This document shows positions 24,263 to 33,700 of a DNA stretch of 64,000 bases, piece after piece. This stretch comes from Parablautia sp. Marseille-Q6255. Its GTDB lineage: Bacteria; Bacillota; Clostridia; Lachnospirales; Lachnospiraceae. A program made the position numbers and the translations under genes. The stretch is from assembly GCF_951230155.1 (NCBI RefSeq), contig NZ_CATNVD010000008.1:62001-126000 (forward strand), in the 5' to 3' direction. Numbering within the stretch: the first letter of the stretch is position 1; every line of letters starts with the position of its first letter. Below the pieces are notes generated by a model. It was not told the origin of the DNA, searched no databases, and worked only from the letters and a program-made list of their open reading frames with translations.

Positions 24263-25183
24263 ATGACATTTGAAGAAAAGTATGGGAAGATTTTATTACC
24301 GCTGATTACGCCGTATGGGGTGGACGAGGAAGTTGATTATATTCAATATGAAAAACTAATTAATTATGTAATTGATCAGAATGTGTGTGATTCACTTATT
24401 GTTACAGGGACTACAGGCGAAGCAAGTTTGTTGACATTCGATGAGCGAGTAAAATTGATGGAAACAGCAGTAAAGGCCGCAAAAGGTAGGAAACCTGTAA
24501 TAGCGGGCACAGGGTGTGCATCTACAAAAGAGACAATCGCGCTGACAAAAAAGGCAGAAGAGCTTGGCATTGAATTGGCACTTGTGGTGGTTCCATTTTA
24601 TAATAAACCAACACAGGAGGGTGTTTATAATCATTATAAACAACTAGCAGATAACGTAAATATTGATATTCTTTTGTATAATATTCCGGTATTTGTAGGT
24701 ATTAATCTTGAACCAGAGACAGTTGGTCGTTTAGCTGCGATTAAAAATATTGTAGGTGTAAAAGATGAAGCTGGTATTAATCCAACACAGGTAACAGATT
24801 TCTTCTTGGCGACTGAGAAGGTAGATCCGGATTTTGTGGTATTTAATGGTGATGATATTATGTTACTCCCAACTATTGTACAGGGAGCTATGGGCATCGT
24901 TAGTGGAGGAGCACATATTTTTGGACATGAAATCAGAGAGATATTTGATGCGTTTGATAAGGGCGAGAATAAGAAAGCAAAAGAACTATTCATGCCTATT
25001 TACAAGGTATGCAAGGCATGTGGACAAAATGGTCGTATTCTTCCAAATTCTATTCTCAGACCTACAATTGAATTGCTTACTGGCATCAAGTTGGGTCCAG
25101 CAAGAAGCCCATTGGCACCGGCAACTGAAGAAGAGATGGAAGTAATGAAAAAAATTCTTAAAGAAATTGGAAAACTTTCATAA
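24263..25183 (+). CDS. DapA-like aldolase/synthase (DHDPS family), copy 2
   Basis: A 306-residue paralogue lying 25 bp after copy 1. The loop VTGTTGEASLLTFDER, Tyr in LLYNIPVF and Schiff-base Lys167 in VGVKDEAG are closer to true 4-hydroxy-tetrahydrodipicolinate synthases, yet the operon is catabolic in content. It could be a second pyruvate-dependent aldolase acting on another chain length or isomer, or a genuine DapA recruited here. RBS GGGAGGG. The two copies are clearly distinct in sequence, so this is not a recent duplication. Confidence 0.83.
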   Translation: MTFEEKYGKILLPLITPYGVDEEVDYIQYEKLINYVIDQNVCDSLIVTGTTGEASLLTFDERVKLMETAVKAAKGRKPVIAGTGCASTKETIALTKKAEELGIELALVVVPFYNKPTQEGVYNHYKQLADNVNIDILLYNIPVFVGINLEPETVGRLAAIKNIVGVKDEAGINPTQVTDFFLATEKVDPDFVVFNGDDIMLLPTIVQGAMGIVSGGAHIFGHEIREIFDAFDKGENKKAKELFMPIYKVCKACGQNGRILPNSILRPTIELLTGIKLGPARSPLAPATEEEMEVMKKILKEIGKLS

Positions 25184-25198
25184 ATAAGACTGTGAAAT

Positions 25199-25246
25199 GC
25201 CCTGCAAAAACAATACGTGAAAACGGATGATTTGCAGGGTATTTTT
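25199..25246 (+). terminator. Attenuator-like hairpin before the malic enzyme gene
   Basis: CCCTGCAAA just after 25199 pairs with TTTGCAGGG ending near 25239, followed by TATTTTT. The T-run runs directly into the GGAGGAGG ribosome site of the next gene, so this is a partial terminator or attenuator within the operon. Confidence 0.6.
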
Positions 25247-25264
25247 GGAGGAGGAAGAAAATAT

Positions 25265-26440
25265 ATGGATTTTGCAAAGGAGTCATTAAAATTACATAGG
25301 GAATGGGGCGGCAAGATAGAGGTCATATCGCGAGTGCCAGTGGCATCTAGAGAGGATTTGTCATTAGCATATACACCAGGAGTGGCACAACCGTGCCTCG
25401 AAATACAAAAAGATATTGATAAAAGTTATGAATTGACAAGAAGAAATAATATGTGTCTTGTTGTGACAGATGGAACTGCAGTACTTGGACTGGGAGATAT
25501 AGGGCCAGAAGCTGGAATGCCTGTTATGGAAGGAAAATGTGTGCTATTTAAGGAATTTGGCGGTGTAGATGCATTTCCACTTTGTGTAAAAACAAAAGAT
25601 GTGGATGAGTTTGTCAATACAGTCTATATGATTTCAGGAAGTTTTGGCGGTATTAATCTTGAAGATATTTCTGCACCTCGATGTTTTGAAATTGAAAAAA
25701 AATTAAAAGAAAAATGTGATATTCCAGTTTTTCATGATGATCAGCATGGAACAGCTATTATTACTTTGGCAGGGCTCACTAATGCGTTGAAAGTAGTAAA
25801 AAAGAAAAAAGAGGAGGTAAACATTGTTGTAAGTGGAGCAGGTGCAGCGGCAATTTCTATTACGAAATTACTCTTGGCTGATGGATATCAAGATATTACC
25901 TTGTGTGATAGGACTGGAGCAATATATAAGGGGCGTCAAAGAGGAATGAACTCGATAAAAGAAGAAATAGCTCATTTAACCAATAAAAATCAATGTAGAG
26001 GTTCATTGGAAGATGCTATAAACGGAGCAGATATTTTCATTGGTGTCAGTGCGCCAAAAGTATTAACAAAAGAGATGGTGCGTAAGATGAATAAAGATGC
26101 AATTATCTTTGCATGTGCCAATCCAACGCCAGAAATTTTCCCAGATGAGGCGAAGGCGGCAGGCGCATGCGTATGCGCAACTGGCCGTAGCGATTTTCCT
26201 AATCAGATTAATAATGTATTAGCATTTCCAGGGATTTTTCGTGGAACATTTGATGTAAGGGCGAGTGAAATTAATGATGAAATGAAGATAGCTGCAGCTT
26301 ATGCATTAGCAGGCTTAATTACAAAGGAAGAACTCAATGCAGATTATATTATTCCACAGGCTTTTGACCTGAGAGTAGGAAAAGCAGTTGCAACGGCTGT
26401 GGCTGCAGCAGCTAGAAGGACTGGTGTAGCAAAAATCTGA
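25265..26440 (+). CDS. NAD(P)-dependent malic enzyme
   Basis: A 391-residue bacterial short-form malic enzyme: [14 protein letters not shown] near residue 38, [27 protein letters not shown], the metal-binding segment [10 protein letters not shown], the dinucleotide fold [11 protein letters not shown], and [15 protein letters not shown]...[21 protein letters not shown]. It converts malate to pyruvate and CO2. The ATG at 25265 is about 10 bases after GGAGGAGG; the earlier in-frame GTG at 25217 lies within the hairpin and is rejected. With the transporter gene it overlaps (TGATG), it suggests malate is either a pathway product or a co-substrate. Confidence 0.92.
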   Translation: MDFAKESLKLHREWGGKIEVISRVPVASREDLSLAYTPGVAQPCLEIQKDIDKSYELTRRNNMCLVVTDGTAVLGLGDIGPEAGMPVMEGKCVLFKEFGGVDAFPLCVKTKDVDEFVNTVYMISGSFGGINLEDISAPRCFEIEKKLKEKCDIPVFHDDQHGTAIITLAGLTNALKVVKKKKEEVNIVVSGAGAAAISITKLLLADGYQDITLCDRTGAIYKGRQRGMNSIKEEIAHLTNKNQCRGSLEDAINGADIFIGVSAPKVLTKEMVRKMNKDAIIFACANPTPEIFPDEAKAAGACVCATGRSDFPNQINNVLAFPGIFRGTFDVRASEINDEMKIAAAYALAGLITKEELNADYIIPQAFDLRVGKAVATAVAAAARRTGVAKI

Positions 26441-27348
26441 TGAATGCCGGGATTATGTTGCAATTACAAATTACAATGTTTATTATTCTAGCAGTAGGGA
26501 TTATTTGCACTAAAATAAAGGTTTTTACTGCAATAGGAAGAAAAACAGTGACTGATATATTTATTGATATTATGATTCCTAGCAGTATTATTTCGGCATT
26601 TAGAAAAAGTTTTTCCTTCGAGACGTTGGAAAAAGGATTATGGATGGCGGCTGCATATACATGTACCCTTACATTTTGCTGGCTAATAGGAAAAGTGGCT
26701 TATAGAAATGTCGAGCATAGTAAGCAAGGGATTTTAAAATATGCAACAATTATTAGTAATGCTCAGTTTATGGGATTTCCCATAATACAGGCTATTATGG
26801 GAGAAGAAGGATTGGTTCTTGCGTCTATGGCAATGATTCCAGGATCCATATTTACTTGGACAGTTGCATTGGGACAATTTACAAAAATTAATAGATACGA
26901 GGGCTTAAAGAACACATTGCTCCATCCATGCTTTTGCTCAGTAATCATCGGAATATGTTTAGGATTATTTAGAGTGCCTCTTTATTCAGGCATTTATGCT
27001 GCACTTGAGTACTTAGGTTCTTGTGTAATGCCAGTATCTATGTTGATTATTGGATCTATTTTATCAGAAGTAAATTTAAAATCTATATTAGATTGGAAGT
27101 TGTATTACTTTAGCATTATTCGTTTACTTGCAATTCCTTTGACGATGTTTTTTGTTTTTAGTATAGTAAAAATAGATCCATCTGTTAGAAATACGATTGT
27201 GCTCATGTCTGCTATGCCTGCTGGTACGGTGACAGCTATTTTAGCTGAAAAGCACGAGGCAGATGCACAATTTGCTTCATGTTTAATTTTTATTTCAACA
27301 TTATTGAGTATTATTACACTTCCATGTTTGCTAATATTCCTATTTTGA
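26440..27348 (+). CDS. AEC-family (auxin efflux carrier type) carboxylate transporter
   Basis: A 302-residue membrane protein with about ten hydrophobic segments and the typical AEC features: QLQITMFIILAVGIICTKIKVFTAIGRK at the start, NAQFMGFPIIQAIMGEEGLVLAS in the middle (family 'N.gf.G.Pl...lfG..g...as'), and SAMPAGTVTAILAEKHEADAQFASCLIFISTLLSI at the end. Bacterial AEC proteins include malate permeases (MleP). The coupled malic enzyme makes malate or a related diacid the likely cargo, though import and export cannot be told apart. Last gene of the AT-rich island. Confidence 0.88.
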   Translation: MNAGIMLQLQITMFIILAVGIICTKIKVFTAIGRKTVTDIFIDIMIPSSIISAFRKSFSFETLEKGLWMAAAYTCTLTFCWLIGKVAYRNVEHSKQGILKYATIISNAQFMGFPIIQAIMGEEGLVLASMAMIPGSIFTWTVALGQFTKINRYEGLKNTLLHPCFCSVIIGICLGLFRVPLYSGIYAALEYLGSCVMPVSMLIIGSILSEVNLKSILDWKLYYFSIIRLLAIPLTMFFVFSIVKIDPSVRNTIVLMSAMPAGTVTAILAEKHEADAQFASCLIFISTLLSIITLPCLLIFLF

Positions 27349-27370
27349 AGTTTTGAAAATATGTATATGT

Positions 27371-27415
27371 AATAGCTGTTATCTCCTGTAATGGTGATAG
27401 CAGCTATTCTATTTA
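27371..27415 (+). terminator. Intrinsic terminator at the island end
   Basis: AATAGCTGTTATC (27371-27383) pairs with GATAGCAGCTATT (27396-27408), one U-G pair, followed by CTATTTAT. The modest T tail is nearly matched on the other side, so it may act in both directions. Between here and ddl the base composition is still AT-rich. Confidence 0.75.
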
Positions 27416-27510
27416 TACTACTGGTATTATTTTTCATAACAAAATTAAAACAGATTAACTCAAATAAGGAAGAAGTTTTTAAAATAGTTTAAATGTTTTC
27501 TTCAAGAATC

Positions 27511-27559
27511 TTCCTATCAGGTCTTGCGTTTGCAAGGAAAGTATTCTAAACTGATAGGG
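27511..27559 (+). other. Nested inverted repeats upstream of ddl
   Basis: CCTATCAG and CTGATAGG enclose a second hairpin, CTTGC-GTTT-GCAAG, near 27522-27536. No T-run follows, so it is not a terminator. It may be a structured 5' leader of ddl or a scar at the island boundary. I do not recognise a known riboswitch. Confidence 0.35.
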
Positions 27560-27624
27560 CACACAAAATGAAATGGATATTTTATATTTATATAGAAGCC
27601 GAAATGGCAGGGGAGGAATCTATT

Positions 27625-28668
27625 ATGAAAATTGTGGTTTTGGCAGGCGGTATCAGTACAGAGCGTGACGTCTCGATCGTATCCGGCACGATGATCTGTA
27701 AGGGACTGCGTGAAAAGGGGCATCAGGCGGTACTGCTGGATGTGTACTGCGGAGATGAGAGGATCACGGAAGAGGATTTTGCCAATGAGGAGCGGCTGTT
27801 CCCGAAGGAGTATGATGTAGAGGCTGCGGCAGCGTACATGCGCTCCTTTAATGAGCAGATCGCGCAGCTGAAAAAGACGAGAAAGCAGTTCTTTGGTGCG
27901 AATGTGCTCCGCCTGTGTGAAGCGGCAGAGGTTGTATTTATGGGGCTGCACGGTGAGGATGGAGAAGGCGGAAAGGTACAGGCGGTATTTGATCTGATGG
28001 GCATCCGCTATACGGGATCCGGTGCGCTTGGCAGTGCAGTGGCGATGGATAAGGGACTGTCCCGCAGGCTGTTTGCGGCGCAGGGAGTGCCTACGGCAAA
28101 GGGGATGACGGTCAAACGCGGGGAGCAGCGGCTGACACCTTCTGAGAATGGTATCGGACTTCCGTGCGTGGTGAAGCCGTGCTGCGGCGGTTCGAGCGTG
28201 GGTGTGGAGATCGCACGCACAGAAGAGGAGTATACGCATGCGCTCGATGTAGCGTTTGGGTATGAAGAAGAAGTGGTGGTAGAGCAGTACATTGCAGGAC
28301 GTGAGTTTTCAGTCGGCGTTGTGGATGGAGAGGCTTATCCGGTCATTGAGATCGCACCGCTTGAGGGCTTCTATGATTATACGAACAAGTATAAGGCAGG
28401 AGCGACCATCGAGACGTGTCCGGCCAGCCTTGATGAGGCAAAGACAAAGGAAATGCAGCGGTATGCCGAGATGGCGTTCCGGGCGCTGAAGCTGGAGTGC
28501 TATGCACGCATGGATTTTATGATGGACAGGGACGAAAATCTGTACTGTCTGGAAGCAAATACTCTGCCGGGGATGACGCCGACAAGTCTTCTTCCACAGG
28601 AGGCGCGTGTGCTGGGGATGGATTTTGCGCAGCTTTGTGAACATCTGATCGAGGTATCTGTGCGCTGA
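27625..28668 (+). CDS. ddl: D-alanine--D-alanine ligase
   Basis: A 347-residue ATP-grasp enzyme that makes D-Ala-D-Ala for peptidoglycan. The start MKIVVLAGGISTERDVSIVSG is the family N-terminus; then MGLHGEDGEGGKVQAVFDLMGIRYTGSG, PCVVKPCCGGSSVGV (ATP-grasp), EFSVGVVDGE, ARMDFMMD and LEANTLPGMTPTSLLPQEA. The ATG after GGGGAGGAATCTATT is the correct start; an in-frame ATG 57 bases earlier lacks a ribosome site. GC-rich codon use resumes here after the island. It is followed by murF, as expected for a cell-wall cluster. Confidence 0.95.
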   Translation: MKIVVLAGGISTERDVSIVSGTMICKGLREKGHQAVLLDVYCGDERITEEDFANEERLFPKEYDVEAAAAYMRSFNEQIAQLKKTRKQFFGANVLRLCEAAEVVFMGLHGEDGEGGKVQAVFDLMGIRYTGSGALGSAVAMDKGLSRRLFAAQGVPTAKGMTVKRGEQRLTPSENGIGLPCVVKPCCGGSSVGVEIARTEEEYTHALDVAFGYEEEVVVEQYIAGREFSVGVVDGEAYPVIEIAPLEGFYDYTNKYKAGATIETCPASLDEAKTKEMQRYAEMAFRALKLECYARMDFMMDRDENLYCLEANTLPGMTPTSLLPQEARVLGMDFAQLCEHLIEVSVR

Positions 28669-28702
28669 TGACCGGACGGTTATAAGAGAGTTGGAGGAAG
28701 CT

Positions 28703-30073
28703 ATGAAAGGTTTGACATTGAGCCGTATCGCGCAGGTGTGCGGCGGTACATACATCGGAAAGCAGGAGGATGCGGACCGGGAGGTGACAGGGATTACGAC
28801 AGACAGCCGCCAGGCAAAGCCGGGGTGTCTGTTTGCAGCGATAAAGGGAGAGCGTGTGGATGGCCATGCGTTCATCCCGCAGGTTTTTGAAAAGGGCGCC
28901 CTGTGTGTGATCTCAGAGCACAGGCTGGAGAAGCCGGAAGGAAACTACATACTTGTGGAGGAGACGCTCGCCGCACTTGGCGCGATCGCCCGGGAGTATC
29001 TGGATCAGCTTGGGCTTCCGGTAGTCGGGATCACCGGAAGCGTCGGCAAGACGAGCACGAAAGAGATGATAGCGGCCGTGCTGTCTCAGAAGTACCGCGT
29101 GCTGAAAACAGCGGGGAATTTTAATAATGAGCTGGGGCTTCCTCTGACAGTTTTCCGTCTGAGTGAGGAAGATGAGATCGCTGTCCTTGAAATGGGGATC
29201 AGTGACTTTGGAGAAATGCATCGCCTGGCGGGGATCGCACAGCCGGATACATGCGTGATCACGAATATCGGGCAGTGCCATCTGGAAAATCTCGGAGATC
29301 GGGATGGGATTTTGCGTGCCAAGACAGAGATTTTTGATTTTTTGCGCCCGGATGGGCATATTATATTAAATGGAGATGACGATAAGCTGGCATCTATATC
29401 GGAGGTGAAGGGGATCGCCCCTGTTTTCTTTGGCATTGGGAAAGAGAATGAGATCTTTGCAGATTCTATTGAGAAACGGGGATTTGACGGGATCTCATGC
29501 CGGATCCATACAAAGCAGGGCAGCTTTACTACGCTGATCCCGATCCCGGGGATCCATATGGTCATGAATGCGCTGGCAGGTACAGCAGTCGGACTGCATT
29601 ATGGGTTGAGTATGGAACAGATCCGGGCAGGGATCGAGAGTCTTAAACCGGTCAGCGGCCGTTTTAACATTCTGCATACAGAGCGCTGTACGATCATTGA
29701 CGACTGCTACAATGCCAATCCGGTGTCTATGCGGGCCTCTCTGGAGGTGCTTCAGGACGGTCTGGGACGCAAGGTGGCGATCCTTGGCGATATGGGAGAG
29801 CTGGGAGAGAATGAGACGGAGCTTCACCGCAGTGTGGGGATGTTTGCCGGAGCGCTTGCGATCGACTGCTGTATCTGTGTCGGACCGCTGTGCCGGGCAC
29901 TGGCAGACGGTATCCAGAGCGTCAATCAGAAAATGGAGGTTCTGTCATTCGACAACCTGCAGCAGCTCCTTGGCAGACTGCCGGGGCTTGTTTTGGAGGG
30001 AGATACGGTTTTGGTAAAGGCTTCTCATTTTATGCATTTTGAAAAGGTAGTAGAAAGTCTGAAAAATATGTAA
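28703..30073 (+). CDS. murF: UDP-MurNAc-tripeptide--D-Ala-D-Ala ligase MurF
   Basis: A 456-residue Mur ligase adding the D-Ala-D-Ala made by ddl to the peptidoglycan precursor. Domain 1 carries ITTDSRQAKPGCLFAAIKGERVDGH; the ATP loop is GITGSVGKTSTKEM near residues 110-123; NFNNELGLPLTVF, EMGISDFGEMHRLA, NIGQCHLEN and DDCYNANPVSMRASLEVL follow. The ATG after GGAGG is preferred to the TTG 12 bases upstream. The ddl-murF pair is 34 bp apart and likely cotranscribed. Confidence 0.95.
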   Translation: MKGLTLSRIAQVCGGTYIGKQEDADREVTGITTDSRQAKPGCLFAAIKGERVDGHAFIPQVFEKGALCVISEHRLEKPEGNYILVEETLAALGAIAREYLDQLGLPVVGITGSVGKTSTKEMIAAVLSQKYRVLKTAGNFNNELGLPLTVFRLSEEDEIAVLEMGISDFGEMHRLAGIAQPDTCVITNIGQCHLENLGDRDGILRAKTEIFDFLRPDGHIILNGDDDKLASISEVKGIAPVFFGIGKENEIFADSIEKRGFDGISCRIHTKQGSFTTLIPIPGIHMVMNALAGTAVGLHYGLSMEQIRAGIESLKPVSGRFNILHTERCTIIDDCYNANPVSMRASLEVLQDGLGRKVAILGDMGELGENETELHRSVGMFAGALAIDCCICVGPLCRALADGIQSVNQKMEVLSFDNLQQLLGRLPGLVLEGDTVLVKASHFMHFEKVVESLKNM

Positions 30074-30123
30074 ATGCAGGTGATGAGACGCTTTCGGGAA
30101 CGATGCACCAAAAGGAGAAAAGC

Positions 30124-30696
30124 ATGTATATAATAGCAGGTCTGGGAAATCCAGGAAATAACTATACGCACACACGCCACAATGCCGGATTCGAGGCGAT
30201 TGACCGGCTGGCGGACCGGTACCGGATCGATATCAGTACCAGAAAATTTCAGGCGCTGTGCGGAAGCGGCGTGATCGAGGGGCAGAAGGTGCTGCTCGTA
30301 AAGCCGCAGACGTATATGAACCTGAGCGGAGAAAGCCTGCGGGCAGCCTGTGACTTTTATAAGATCGATCCGGAGGAGGAGCTGATCGTTTTGTATGACG
30401 ATATCAGTCTTGCGCCAGGACAGCTCCGCATCCGGGCAAAGGGGAGCGCAGGAGGACACAATGGCATCAAAAGCATCATCGCTCATGTCGGAACACAGGT
30501 ATTTAAACGGGTAAAGATCGGAGTCGGAGAAAAGCCGGCGGGCTATGATCTGGCAGATTACGTGCTCGGTCATTTCTCAAAGGAGGAATGGGCAGTCATG
30601 GAGGAAGCATTTGGACGTGCGGCCCGGGCGGCGGCAGGTCTGGTCTGTGAAGATGTGCAGAGTGTGATGAATGAGTTTAACAAGGCCGCACGGTAA
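30124..30696 (+). CDS. pth: Peptidyl-tRNA hydrolase
   Basis: A 190-residue enzyme recycling peptidyl-tRNA released from stalled ribosomes. MYIIAGLGNPGNNYTHTRHNAGFEAID holds the catalytic His region; KPQTYMNLSGES, LYDDISLAPGQLRIRAKGSAGGHNGIKSII and FKRVKIGVGEKP are all canonical. The ATG after AAAGGAGAAAAGC is chosen. Length is normal. The pth-mfd order downstream is the same as in other Firmicutes. Confidence 0.96.
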   Translation: MYIIAGLGNPGNNYTHTRHNAGFEAIDRLADRYRIDISTRKFQALCGSGVIEGQKVLLVKPQTYMNLSGESLRAACDFYKIDPEEELIVLYDDISLAPGQLRIRAKGSAGGHNGIKSIIAHVGTQVFKRVKIGVGEKPAGYDLADYVLGHFSKEEWAVMEEAFGRAARAAAGLVCEDVQSVMNEFNKAAR

Positions 30697-30799
30697 CGTC
30701 AGGATCTGTGGACAGAAGCTGCGGTCAGCAAATAAAAAGCGCCGGTAAAGACCGCGGCAGAGGAAGCGGGCAGCGGCGGCGCAGCAGGAAAGGAGCGTT

Positions 30800-33700
30800 A
30801 TGGAAGCATTTTTGACGCCCATGCAGCAATTGGGTGAATTTGAAGAGATAAGCACAAGGATGGCCGGTAATCGTGGAATGATCCAGGTTACCGGCTGCAT
30901 TGACTCTCAGAAGCCGCATTTTATTTACTGCGCGGGGGAGCAGTTTCGGCGCACGGTCCTTTTGAAGCAGGAGCCGGAGCCGCGGTTTGCCACTGTGATC
31001 CTTACGTACAATGACCTGCGGGCAAAAGAGATTTATGAGAATTACAGGTTCTTTGACCGTGATGTGCTGTACTTTCCGGCAAAGGATCTGATTTTTTTCC
31101 AGGCGGATATCCACAGCAATCTGCTGGAGCAGCAGCGCATCGCGGTGCTCAAAGCTCTGATTGAAAAACGTCAGATCACAGTCGTGACGACAGTGGCGGC
31201 GTGCATGAATCATCTTGTCTCCTTTGAGCAGTGGAAAAAACACATCCGCACGGTCGAAGTGGGGGATGAGCTCGACATTGAAACACTCAAGACAGAGCTG
31301 GTCGCACTTGGCTATGAGCGGACGGGGCAGGTCGAGGGCCCCGGACAGTTTGCGGTACGCGGAGGGATCATTGATATTTATCCGCTCACAGAGGAAAATC
31401 CGGTGCGTATCGAGCTGTGGGGCGAGGAGGTCGATTCCCTGCGCAGCTTTGACGCAGAGAGCCAGCGTTCGATTGAGAACATGGATCAGGTACAGATCTA
31501 TCCGGCAGCAGAGCTGATCCCTGACGCCCGGCAAAGGCAGCAGGCGCTGGAGCGGATCAAAAAGGAGGCAGACCGGGCGGCAGCTGTTTTTCGAAAAGAA
31601 GGAAAGAACGAGGAAGCAGCGCGCATCCGGGATCTGCTGGAGAACTGCCGCGACAGCCTGGAGGAGCTGGCAGAGCCGCTCTCAATGGAAGGATTTATTG
31701 ATTACTTTTTTGAAAAACAGACAACCTTTCTTGATTATTTTGATAAGGAACATACGCTGTTTTTCGTAGATGAGCCGAATCGTGTGCTGGAAGCCGGGCA
31801 GGCTGTGGAGACAGAGTTTCGCGAGAGTATGCAGCACAGACTGGAAAAGGGCTATGTTTTGCCGGGACAGTCGGGACTGCTGTTTTCTTATCAGGAGTTT
31901 GCGGCAGCGGTCTGTGCCGGCAATGCGCTGGGACTGTGCACGCTGGAAAATGCGAGAGCACCGTTTCACGTTTCCGGCAAATACAGCCTGACTGTGCATG
32001 CAGTCAATCCGTACAACAACAGCTTTGAATTTCTCGTCAAGGATCTGAAACGCTGGAAGCAGGAGGGATACCGGGTGATCCTGATGTCTGCGTCGCGGAC
32101 AAGAGGAAGCCGCCTGGCGGGAGATCTGCTGGCAGAGGGACTTACAAGCTATTACACAGAGGATCCCGGGCGGGAGGTACTGCCGGGAGAGATTCTGATC
32201 ACGTACGGACATGCGCAAAAGGGATATGAGTATCCGCTGATCAAGTTTGTCGTTATTTCAGAGAGTGATATTTTCGGGCAGAGTCAGAAAAAGAGGAAAA
32301 AGCACAAAAAATATGACGGAAAGAGGATCAGCAGCTTTACCGAGCTGTCAGTCGGCGATTTTGTCGTACACGAGAATCACGGACTCGGTGTTTACCGGGG
32401 AATAGAAAAGGTTGAGGTCGACCGCATCACAAAGGACTATATGAAGATCGAGTATGCCGGGGGCAGCAATCTCTATGTGCCTGCGACGCAGCTTGATGTG
32501 ATCCAGAAGTATGCGGATGGCGACGCAAAGCCGCCGAAGCTCAATAAGCTGGGGACACAGGAGTGGAGCCGCACAAAGTCCCGTGTAAAAGGAGCCGTGC
32601 GCATCATTGCGCAGGATCTGGTGGATCTGTATGCGCAGCGGCAGAATCAGAAAGGCTTTGCTTACAGCGAAGATACCGTATGGCAGCATGAATTTGAAGA
32701 GATGTTCCCATTTGAGGAGACGGAGGATCAGCTGACAGCGATCGAGGCGGTCAAGCAGGATATGCAGAGTACGAAGATCATGGACCGCCTGATCTGCGGC
32801 GACGTCGGGTACGGCAAGACAGAGATCGCGATCCGCGCGGCATTTAAGGCGGTGCAGGACGGAAAGCAGGTCGCATACCTCGTGCCGACCACGATCCTTG
32901 CCCAGCAGCATTATAATACCTTTGTGCAGCGCATGAAGGATTTTCCGGTGCGGGTGGATCTGATGTGCCGCTTCCGTACCGCAGCGGAGCAGAAGCATAC
33001 GATCACGGATCTGAAAAAGGGCATGGTCGACATCGTGGTCGGGACGCACAGGCTTCTGTCAAAGGATGTGCAGTATAAGGATCTCGGGCTGCTGATCATT
33101 GATGAGGAGCAGCGGTTTGGAGTAGCGCACAAAGAAAAGCTGAAGCAGCTGAAAAAAGACGTTGATGTGATCACACTGACAGCGACCCCGATCCCGCGTA
33201 CGCTCCACATGAGCCTGATCGGCATCCGTGATATGAGCGTACTGGAGGAAGCGCCGCAGGAGCGTGTACCGATACAGACGTATGTCATGGAATATAATGA
33301 GGAGATGGTGCGCGAGGCGATCTGCAGAGAGCTTTCCCGGGGCGGTCAGGTGTATTATGTATACAATCGTGTGAATTCCATTGTGGAGATGACAAATACG
33401 ATCGCAAATCTCGTTCCGCAGGCCCACGTCGGCTTCGCGCACGGACAGATGAAGGAGCGCGAGCTGGAGGCTGTGATGTACGACTTTATCAACGGGGATA
33501 TTGACGTACTGGTGACGACTACCATCATTGAGACGGGACTGGATATTTCCAATGTAAATACGATGATCATCCACGACGCGGACAATATGGGGCTGTCCCA
33601 GCTGTATCAGCTGCGCGGACGTGTCGGGCGGTCGAACCGGACCTCCTATGCGTTTTTGATGTACCGCCGCAATAAAATGCTCAAGGAGATTGCGGAAAAA

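Noticed and set aside
25217-25264. GTG start for malic enzyme at 25217
   Set aside because: It lies within the terminator-like hairpin and has no ribosome site, whereas ATG 25265 follows GGAGGAGG.
27511-27559. Known riboswitch before ddl
   Set aside because: The nested stems do not fit any riboswitch core I can recall and no switch-like terminator follows; left as an unexplained structure.
10848-27624. Integrative element with attachment sites
   Set aside because: No integrase, relaxase or direct repeats at the borders were seen; only the internal IS3 element is mobile.
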